Source of the DNA: Streptomyces tropicalis
GTDB lineage: Bacteria; Actinomycetota; Actinomycetes; Streptomycetales; Streptomycetaceae
Assembly (NCBI RefSeq): GCF_029269835.1
Contig: NZ_JARJBB010000006.1
Location: 326,236-390,235, forward strand
Length of the DNA stretch: 64,000 nt
Direction: 5' to 3'
Each line of letters begins with the position of its first letter. Position 1 is the first letter of the stretch. Both the position numbers and the translations under genes were made by a program. The notes below the pieces were generated by a model. That model was given only the letters and a program-made list of their open reading frames with translations. It had not been told where the DNA came from and ran no database searches. Shown here piece by piece: positions 14,661 to 20,829 of this stretch.

Positions 14661-15122
14661 CTACGAACACTCCTCTCGCGTCGGCACGGCGCGGACCGTC
14701 CGCACCTTGCCCTGCCCTCCCTCCGCCAGCACGCCGGCGGCGTCCAGCTTCTCCAGCGCCTTGGCTACCGTCGGACGTGAGACGCCGAACCGCTCGGCAA
14801 GCGCCGAAGCACTCGGGAAGGCTTCCCCTACTTCGAGCCCATCAGCCGTGATGACGTCCGCGATCCTCTGATGGAGCGGACGCCGTTCGACTTGCACCCC
14901 CGAGCGCACGACGCGCCACCGCTCGCCCGGCGCCGGTTCGGCAATGCCTTCCTGCTTCAGCACGCCGAACGCGCGGACAGCCACGCCACGCGAGACCTTG
15001 TAATCGCGCACAACCTCGGTCAGTGACGGCAGCACCGTCATGTCCGGGTCTCCCTCAATCTGCGTCTTCAGCGCGTCAGCAATCTTCAGGAAGGTTCCCC
15101 GAGGGTTGGCCTGCTGCGACAC
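14661..15122 (-). CDS. GntR-family regulator with two winged-helix domains
   Basis: This 153-aa protein carries two successive GntR-type winged helices and no effector domain. The first is at about 7-70 (FLKIADALKTQI ... LPSLTEVVRDYKVSRGVAVRA), the second at about 80-140 (PLHQRIADVI ... FPSASALAERFGVSRPTVAKAL). AICEs usually encode a GntR regulator (KorSA-type) that holds transfer genes silent. Here the tandem arrangement could bind an asymmetric or long operator. GTG at 15120-15122 has GGGAGAG upstream; a TTG further upstream is also possible. The HD gene follows after 1 nt. Confidence 0.8.
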   Translation of the reverse strand: MSQQANPRGTFLKIADALKTQIEGDPDMTVLPSLTEVVRDYKVSRGVAVRAFGVLKQEGIAEPAPGERWRVVRSGVQVERRPLHQRIADVITADGLEVGEAFPSASALAERFGVSRPTVAKALEKLDAAGVLAEGGQGKVRTVRAVPTREECS

Positions 15123-15452
15123 CCGCTCTCCCTCTCCCTCAGCCAATCGTCCTATCCCAGCTTCCCATGCTGGGCAGGACCATGATGTTGGTCAGACTCC
15201 GCTGCCTCGTCGGCTTGATGGGACCTTCTCTACTTGCACAAGGTCCGACTGCGCCCGCGCTCCGTCAGACATGAGTCGGCTGAGCGCCGGCGCTGGGATC
15301 GCCGCTGTCTACTGCGAGTTCGCTGTGGCCTGCGCGGGGGCTCTCATCCCGTCCACCGTCGCCCCAGGCTGAGCCGAGCAGACGCGGCCTCTGGCGTCCA
15401 GGTCGTTCACATACTGGCGCCCTCCACCTGATCCCCAGGAGCCACGTCACAG
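15123..15452. other. 330-bp gene-free stretch between GntR gene and cargo gene
   Basis: I see no convincing ORF or RNA gene here. It must contain the promoter of the GntR-HD pair (towards the left) and the 3' untranslated part or terminator of the cargo gene. Base composition moves from GC-rich backbone to the less GC-rich cargo near 15450. Confidence 0.5.
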
Positions 15453-18014
15453 CTACCAAGGTTCAGCCGTCGGCGTGCCGTCCGGGTCGAGGCCATACGG
15501 CCACGGGTCATCGAACTCTTCGCGTCTTGCTCTCGCCTTCGATAGCGCACGTACGGCAGCTCCGTCCCCGGCATTAGCAGCCTGTAGCGCAATCTCCTCA
15601 GCACCAGCGTGGTCACCCATATCTTCTTTGAGTTCACTGAGTCGACACATGGCATACGTACTTCCCGCTTCAATTGCTCGCCAATAAAGAGACTCAGCTT
15701 CTTTAATATTTCCAGATTTTTTCATCAATCCAGCGAGGGGGGCCAACGGAGCATTATTGCCAGAGTCAAGCAACGTTCGATATAACGCTTCCGCCTCACC
15801 CAGCCTACCGTTATTCTCCCTATTGTTTGCGAATTCAATCAGGGCGTATGCATTTCCATCCCGCCCGGCACGTTCCAGCATCTCTTCGGCTTGATCCCGA
15901 TTTTCCGACCCAAACAACAAATAGCGACACATGATGCCGTAGGTGTCACCACTGCGACTAGCATCCGCTACAGCTTCGGAAAATCCTTCATAATCCCCTA
16001 CATCTCCCTTCTCTTCGATCCTGGAAACCGGCTGCGTCATCTCTTTCTTTGAGCGCCACGACCCCACAGACGAGTACTGCGCTCCCGTTACTCTATCCAG
16101 ACGTCCTATCGTTGCGCGTGCAGCCTGACGGACCATGAGACAGATCGAACGAGTCAACAGGGAGACGGCCTCGGCAGCATCTCCTCCCCTGTTGGATATA
16201 ATGCGCCCTAGACATCCCAGAGCTTCCGTGTCCCCCAAATATACGGCTTTCCGGTACAACCTTTCCGCCGCTTCCACCTCTCCCGACATCTCACACATTT
16301 CGGCGAGACGGCATGCGGACTCACCGTTACCAGCTTCGAAGGCTCTCCGATACCACTCCTCGGCACCTTCTCTATCTCCGACGCTTTCACGAAAATATCC
16401 CAACCCGTTCATGGCGAAAGCATTTCCCATTTCAGCTGACCGTCGATACAGGGGTTCAGCCAGTTCGGGATGCTCTTCCATCCATATATCAGCCAGCTCA
16501 GCCAACGCTGAGGCATCTCCTTGTTCCGCGACTCGCCTGGTTAAACGATGAGCCCAGTAAAGTCGATACCGATCATGAGCAGCTTCAGCTATATTTGCGA
16601 GCTCCATGGAATCTGTTAGATGCTCATGAGCTGCCTCCCAGAAGGAGGTTGGCGGGCAAAATTGGCCACGCTCAAATCTTCCTAACTGCTCGAGCGAGTC
16701 GGCCAGTCGGTATTTATAGGCGCCAATCTCGTTTACTCGATGCGACTGATGCAATGGAGACGAGCCGCGAGGACGAACGAGCGTCAGGGGCGCCAAATTT
16801 CCATGGACTGGCCTACTGGATTCCCGAAAGGCTTCCTCAAGCCAATTGGGACCAAAGATTGCATATTCAGAATCCGCGAGATAGTCTCCTATTGCATGAA
16901 CAAGGAAATTCCCCGCTACATGGCTCCCGATGCCAAAGCGGCGTCCATCCATGGCCGCCTGGATTAGTGACCGGGCGGCGGGAGCGGTCATTTTGTATCG
17001 CTCGGACAAGGCGGGAGCGCCTGCTAGATATTGAGTCAGGCGTCCGTCTTGTGCTTGTTTCAGCGCTTGAGTCAGTTGCGGGTCGCCTGCGCTTGCCATG
17101 AGCCTGGCTTCTCTAATTGCCACTGCATCAAAACTGTCGGGAAGCGAGATCAAGCGTCCCGCCAAGAGTTCCCTCGTTTGTGGGTGCGCATCTGGCCTTC
17201 CCGGTGCGGGAAGAGCCGTGTAGTCAGTCGCGTAGTTATTCCACAACGTACCTAAAATAAGGATGGGGCTGGCCTGTCGGTTAACTAGGAGGGATCGAAG
17301 AGCAGCCGCGATACGCTCCCCCACCCCCTGGCCGGCACCAAGGTAATGCTGGGCTTCGTTTAGCCACACCACAGTGCGCGGCGCCAGTCGCTGGAGATCG
17401 TTCAAGGCGGCTTCAGCTCGTGTGGGGTCGAAAGGGTGCCAGAGGCGCCATCCTCGTGGCACTAGAGGTTGAATCGCCTCCCAACAGGCGCGGGTCTTCC
17501 CTGTCGAGGACGGCCCGACCAGCACGACCATCCCGCTTTGGCCGTCGGCTGCCGCCGTAACAAGGTCATCCAGTTCTCGATCGTGGTGTCGGCGTACATA
17601 GCCAGGCAGCCGGCGAGCCTGCACGCCCTCCAGTCCGGTCATGCCTGGCACGACATCGATGGCAGGATGAACTTCAAGGTCGTGGGGGTCAAAGTCAACG
17701 ATTGGCCGCCCAATGCCCGCAGACGGGGAGGTCGCGCTCTCACCTGAAAACTCGTGTTGAACGCCAGCAGCCGTTGTCCGGAGCTTCAGGAGAACCTGCA
17801 CGTCGAGGTGAAGTGCTCGGGCAAGCGCGCCAACGGTTCGGGCAGAGGGAGCAGGAGCGGACGTGTTGAACGCCTCGCTGACAGCAGTCCGTCCCAACCC
17901 CGAGCGCCGTGCAAGGGCAGTCTTCGTCATGCCCCGTTCCGCCAGCCCGCACTCCAGACGGGCACGTAGTTCAGCCAGGGCCGCCTCAGGCGACGACTCA
18001 TCATCCATGGCCAT
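15453..18014 (-). CDS. XRE-HTH / P-loop NTPase / Sel1-TPR cargo protein (STAND-like)
   Basis: The 853-aa protein has three parts. An N-terminal Cro/XRE helix-turn-helix (about 27-69; MTKTALARRSGLGRTAVSEA) comes first. A P-loop NTPase follows, introduced by LPGYVRRHHDRELDDLV, with Walker A GPSSTGKT at about 167-174 and a Walker-B-like strand TVVWLNEAQHYL at 214-225. The second half is a long array of Sel1/TPR-like helical repeats (EAEALYRTLLDSGN, EEWYRRAFEAGN, AERLYRKAVYLGD). ATG at 18012-18014 is chosen because GGGGGA precedes it and the HTH begins soon after; the upstream frame is Gln/Cys-rich and unlikely. Codons in the repeat part are clearly less GC-rich than in the neighbours, which points to separate acquisition. 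I recall the LPxYVxRxHD/SSTGKTRA P-loop module in many Streptomyces proteins of unknown function. Sensor repeats plus an NTPase in the cargo slot of an integrative element suggest defence, but no effector domain is visible. Confidence 0.8.
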   Translation of the reverse strand: MAMDDESSPEAALAELRARLECGLAERGMTKTALARRSGLGRTAVSEAFNTSAPAPSARTVGALARALHLDVQVLLKLRTTAAGVQHEFSGESATSPSAGIGRPIVDFDPHDLEVHPAIDVVPGMTGLEGVQARRLPGYVRRHHDRELDDLVTAAADGQSGMVVLVGPSSTGKTRACWEAIQPLVPRGWRLWHPFDPTRAEAALNDLQRLAPRTVVWLNEAQHYLGAGQGVGERIAAALRSLLVNRQASPILILGTLWNNYATDYTALPAPGRPDAHPQTRELLAGRLISLPDSFDAVAIREARLMASAGDPQLTQALKQAQDGRLTQYLAGAPALSERYKMTAPAARSLIQAAMDGRRFGIGSHVAGNFLVHAIGDYLADSEYAIFGPNWLEEAFRESSRPVHGNLAPLTLVRPRGSSPLHQSHRVNEIGAYKYRLADSLEQLGRFERGQFCPPTSFWEAAHEHLTDSMELANIAEAAHDRYRLYWAHRLTRRVAEQGDASALAELADIWMEEHPELAEPLYRRSAEMGNAFAMNGLGYFRESVGDREGAEEWYRRAFEAGNGESACRLAEMCEMSGEVEAAERLYRKAVYLGDTEALGCLGRIISNRGGDAAEAVSLLTRSICLMVRQAARATIGRLDRVTGAQYSSVGSWRSKKEMTQPVSRIEEKGDVGDYEGFSEAVADASRSGDTYGIMCRYLLFGSENRDQAEEMLERAGRDGNAYALIEFANNRENNGRLGEAEALYRTLLDSGNNAPLAPLAGLMKKSGNIKEAESLYWRAIEAGSTYAMCRLSELKEDMGDHAGAEEIALQAANAGDGAAVRALSKARARREEFDDPWPYGLDPDGTPTAEPW

Positions 18015-18136
18015 GCCATCCCCCGTGGTCGTTCGCTCCTGTTCGTCTTCGACCAGTTCTACCGTCGCGGACCACAGCGAACAGCAGCTTGACGAGATTG
18101 AGCGGCACAGATTGACGCACTGATAGGAGATCGATC

Positions 18137-18340
18137 GTGTCTGACCACTCTGCTGCTGTTGTTCTGGGCTGCGCCGCGGCCGTGTTGCTCGCTGCACTTG
18201 TCGCGGTTGCTGCCGCGTTTTTTGCACGCCGAGATCGCGCCGCCTACCCCGCCGCCTGCTCGCGGGCAGCCGCAGCGTTCGGAGCGGCCCTGACGCTGGC
18301 CTGCAGTGTCACCACGGCGTTGACAGCCCTCAAACGATGA
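18137..18340 (+). CDS. Small two-helix membrane protein (67 aa)
   Basis: GTG at 18137 follows TAGGAGATCGATC (AGGAG, 7 nt). The protein is two hydrophobic helices (SAAVVLGCAAAVLLAALVAV and AAAAFGAALTLACSVTTALT) joined by a basic loop with FFARRDRAAYPAAC. Similar short membrane proteins are common in Streptomyces conjugative elements and are probably Spd-like. It is divergent from the cargo gene and is the last gene before the right end of the element. Confidence 0.75.
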   Translation: MSDHSAAVVLGCAAAVLLAALVAVAAAFFARRDRAAYPAACSRAAAAFGAALTLACSVTTALTALKR

Positions 18341-18492
18341 TCACCGATCTCCGTTCGATGCCGGGCCGAGCACATCTAGCACAGGGTGGCGAGCCACACC
18401 TACGACCCTGAGGTGGTCCAACGTGAGAGGTGCAGGAGCCTCCGGACCCATTTGCGCAGATTCAGCGAAGCAACGCGTGCGCGCCGCCCGCC

Positions 18493-18513
18493 GGGAGCCA
18501 ATCGGGGAGCCAA
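18493..18513 (+). repeat. Right arm-type integrase repeats (GGGAGCCAA x2)
   Basis: GGGAGCCAA at 18493-18501 and GGGGAGCCAA at 18504-18513 repeat with the same 12-bp period and orientation as the pair at 1002-1022. They lie about 110 bp inside the right core repeat. Probable integrase arm sites. Confidence 0.55.
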
Positions 18514-18625
18514 CCAAGACGTCCGACGACGAACCGCCCCGAACCGGCACGGACGGTCGCACTGTTCCGTCGCAGGTGAGTCACCGTGTCCCTCCCCCTC
18601 TTTCTGAGCCCCCGGTTAGTCCGAC

Positions 18626-18642
18626 CTTAACGCCGCCATAAG
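18626..18642 (+). repeat. Right core attachment repeat (attR candidate)
   Basis: CTTAACGCCGCCATAAG matches the left copy at 916-932 in 16 of 17 positions and in the same orientation. To its right the sequence continues as chromosomal DNA. No tRNA gene overlaps it. Confidence 0.6.
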
Positions 18643-18922
18643 GATCTCCTCCGACCGCCTCCGGCAGGCGAATTCGCGGTTCCCGGGGGCTAGCTTGCTG
18701 ATCGCCCCCCACGGGATCCGGCCCCGGAGCCGCCGCTCCGGAACCGGTTTCCCGGCCCCAGGACCGTACGAGGAGTTCCCCCGTGCCCGCCCCCTTGGCC
18801 CTGTTCGCCCCGGCCCCCCGGCGCGCGGAGGCCGGCGGGCGCCGGGGCCGGTGGCGGAGGGCGGGGTACCTCATGCGCGGGGTCTGCCCGGCGGCTCAGG
18901 CCGGGCAGGCCCCGACCACCCG
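18643..18922. other. Gene-free chromosomal stretch beside the right end
   Basis: Between the right core repeat and the lipase stop codon I see no gene that I trust. A GTG at 18783 with GAGGAG upstream opens a frame, but it would run antisense into the lipase gene and its composition is low-complexity Arg/Ala. It may be a remnant of whatever lay at the integration site. Confidence 0.4.
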
Positions 18923-19783
18923 TCAGCTGAGCGCCGACGCGCAGGTGGTGGCGGTGGCGTGGGCCGGGTCGAGGGCGTCGGCCACCTCGTGGAAGGCGAT
19001 GCGGTCGAACAGCCCGATCGCCACGTGCTCGGACAGGTCAAGCGGGCAGAGGTCCTGCAGCAGGACGTTGTGCACGTCGGAGCCGCTCAGGTACTGACTG
19101 CGCCAGGGCGTGGCCACCTCGTCGTACCGGGTGGCGATGACGGTGTAGTGGACTCCGGGCACGGTGTCGCCGCCCGCGTTGAGCCTGGTGAGGAAGGCGG
19201 ATCCGGCGACCTGGTCGGCGAGTCCGGGCGTCGCCGCGGAGATCAGGTCCGCGGCGCCGGGGAAGTAGGGCAGCAGCTTGGTCAGGCCGCTGAGGGTGGT
19301 GCCGTGGTTGTCGGGTGCGAGGCCGACGAGCGCATTGACCTTGCCGGCTCCGCCGAGGAACTTGAGGTAGTAGCGGGGCATCATGCCGCCCTGCGAGTGC
19401 CCGACGAGGTCGGCCCGGCCTGCGCCGGTGGCGGCGAGGACCCGGTCGACGTAGTCGGACAGCTGCTGGGCGGACGCGTCGATGGGCCCGAGGCCGTGGA
19501 AGAGGGGGACGCCGGGCAACTGGCCGTAGTCGAGGGAGAAGACGCAGTACCCGCGGCTCTTCAGGTACGGCGCGAGGGCCAGCCAGTTGTCGACGGAGTT
19601 GCCGAGGGTGCCGTGGACGAGGACGACAGGGCGGGGGTGCGCGGCGGAGGGCTTGCAGGAGAAGTCGTTCCAGCCGCTGGTCGGGGCGTCGTCGGCGGTG
19701 GCGGTGGCCGCGGGGACGGTGGCGAGGGCGGCGGCGAGGGCCAGGGCGGCCAGGGGTCTGAGGGCGCGCTTCCAGGGCAGCAT
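18923..19783 (-). CDS. Secreted triacylglycerol lipase (class 2 / alpha-beta hydrolase)
   Basis: The 286-aa protein has a Sec signal peptide (positively charged MLPWKRALR, then hydrophobic LAALALAAALATVPAATATA) and an alpha/beta-hydrolase lipase domain. The oxyanion region is VVLVHGTLGNSVDNW, the nucleophile elbow GHSQGG, an acid near NALVGLAPDNHG, and the active His in LSEHVAIG. Four Cys residues could make disulfides. It would hydrolyse acylglycerols outside the cell. ATG at 19783 has AAGGAG upstream. Two TTAC-N6-GTA(A/G) sites at 19868-19908 lie in the promoter region and suggest TetR-type control. In S. coelicolor a lipase of this kind lies near the same chromosomal block. Confidence 0.9.
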   Translation of the reverse strand: MLPWKRALRPLAALALAAALATVPAATATADDAPTSGWNDFSCKPSAAHPRPVVLVHGTLGNSVDNWLALAPYLKSRGYCVFSLDYGQLPGVPLFHGLGPIDASAQQLSDYVDRVLAATGAGRADLVGHSQGGMMPRYYLKFLGGAGKVNALVGLAPDNHGTTLSGLTKLLPYFPGAADLISAATPGLADQVAGSAFLTRLNAGGDTVPGVHYTVIATRYDEVATPWRSQYLSGSDVHNVLLQDLCPLDLSEHVAIGLFDRIAFHEVADALDPAHATATTCASALS

Positions 19784-19867
19784 CGGGTGATCTCCTTGCG
19801 GCTCAAGGGAGTTGTGGGGGACTACGCCCTGTGATCCGGATCACGAGGATGCTGTTCACTCGTCAAG

Positions 19868-19908
19868 TTACGGACGAGTAGGCGACGTGTGAAGTTACGC
19901 GTCAGTAA
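19868..19908. promoter_or_regulatory. Two tandem TTAC-N6-GTAA operator-like sites upstream of lipase
   Basis: TTACGGACGAGTAG (19868-19881) and TTACGCGTCAGTAA (19895-19908) share the TTAC-N6-GTA core, are both part of an AAGTTACG-N4-AGTA direct repeat, and are 27 bp apart. Inverted TTAC/GTAA half sites are typical of TetR-family operators. The sites lie about 85-125 bp upstream of the lipase start, inside a 380-bp divergent intergenic region. Confidence 0.45.
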
Positions 19909-20163
19909 AAACTTCCGGCTGTTCACCGCACCGTCGCACGCTCTTTGACGAACCCTCACCAGGCGGACTGTTCCGGACCCTACGGCGCGAGACCCGCCAA
20001 ACCCTCCCGCAACACCCGCACCTCCTCCTCCCCGATGCGTGCGGCCCACACCCGCGCACCGCCCCAACCGGCCCAGCGACGGCGGGAATCGGACGGCCGT
20101 CCGGCAGCGCCCCCACGGCCCGGGAGGCTGTGGAACGATGCCGTGATGATCAGGAGTTCGCCC

Positions 20164-20778
20164 GTGCCTCCCGTCGTTCCCGCGGGCCGGATGGCCCGCG
20201 CCGAACAGCCGGTTCTTGACCTTCCCGGCGGCCTGGAGCTGCGTCCGTGGCACCCCGGCGACGCCGGGGTCCTGGTGGCCGCCGCCCGGGATCCGGCGAT
20301 CGCGCACTGGAACCGGCTGCACGTGGGATCGCCGGAGGAGGGGCGGAAACGGATCGAGCGCATGCACGAGCGCTGGCGGGGCGAGCGGAGCGCGATCTGG
20401 GCGATGGCCCGGCCCGGCGGGGGCGAGGCCCTGGGGCTGATCGGCTGGGGTGACATCGACCTCCACAACGGCGACGCCGAGATCGTCTACTGGGTGACGG
20501 CCGCGGCGCGTGGCGCCGGGGTCGCCGTCGAGGCCACCCGGCGGGTCGTCCGGTGGGCACTGGACGATCTCGGCCTGCACCGGCTGCGGCTGTGCCACGC
20601 GGTGGAGAACGAGGCGTCGTGCCGGGTGGCGGTCAAGGCCGGGTTCTCCTACGAGGGGACCCTGCGCAGCGCGCTGCTGCACGGCGACGGCTGGCACGAC
20701 GAGCACCTGCACGCCCTGGTCGAGGGCGACCCGGCGGACACCGCCGCCGGGGACGCCGGGGCGTCCGGCCCGGTCTGA
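20164..20778 (+). CDS. GNAT-family acetyltransferase (RimJ/RimL-like)
   Basis: The 204-aa protein has a RimJ/RimL-type GNAT domain: GLELRPWHPGDAGVLVAAA at the N-terminus, ALGLIGWGDIDLHNGDAEIVYWV, the acetyl-CoA loop RGAGVAVEATRR, then LGLHRLRLCHAVENEASCRVAVKAGFSYEG. These features suggest acetylation of an amino group on a protein terminus or small molecule. GTG at 20164 is chosen because AGGAG lies 7 nt upstream; ATG 20146 and GTG 20143 are alternatives. It is convergent with dnaE2 and separated from it by a hairpin. Confidence 0.85.
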   Translation: MPPVVPAGRMARAEQPVLDLPGGLELRPWHPGDAGVLVAAARDPAIAHWNRLHVGSPEEGRKRIERMHERWRGERSAIWAMARPGGGEALGLIGWGDIDLHNGDAEIVYWVTAAARGAGVAVEATRRVVRWALDDLGLHRLRLCHAVENEASCRVAVKAGFSYEGTLRSALLHGDGWHDEHLHALVEGDPADTAAGDAGASGPV

Positions 20779-20792
20779 GCGACCCGGACGGA

Positions 20793-20819
20793 CGGCGCCG
20801 CCGGACGGCAGCGGCGCCG
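20793..20819. terminator. Bidirectional hairpin between GNAT and dnaE2
   Basis: CGGCGCCGC (20793-20801) and GCGGCGCCG (20811-20819) form a 9-bp perfect stem with a 9-nt loop between the convergent stops at 20778 and 20830. Confidence 0.5.
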
Positions 20820-20829
20820 GACCCGGGCG

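Larger units (their letters stand above)
916..18642. mobile_element. Integrated actinomycete integrative and conjugative element (AICE), about 17.7 kb
   Basis: Limits are set by a 17-bp direct repeat with one mismatch: CTTAACGCCGCCGTAAG at 916-932 and CTTAACGCCGCCATAAG at 18626-18642. Inside are the diagnostic AICE modules. These are a tyrosine integrase next to the left end, a small MerR-like excisionase, a primase-polymerase with a DUF3631 ATPase (the RepPP-like type), and a single FtsK/SpoIIIE-type translocase for double-stranded DNA transfer. Spd-like membrane proteins, a GntR regulator and NUDIX/HD hydrolases complete it. No relaxase or type IV secretion genes are present, as expected for an AICE. 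All backbone genes from int to 12211 run on the minus strand. The right end holds a less GC-rich cargo gene. I see no tRNA gene at either junction, so the target seems to be an intergenic site upstream of a GNAT gene. All modules look intact, so the element may still be active. Confidence 0.88.

Noticed and set aside
18783..19097. GTG-started plus-strand ORF with GAGGAG near the right end of the AICE
   Set aside because: It runs antisense into the lipase C-terminus and the translation is Arg/Ala-rich with no recognisable motif, so I did not call it.
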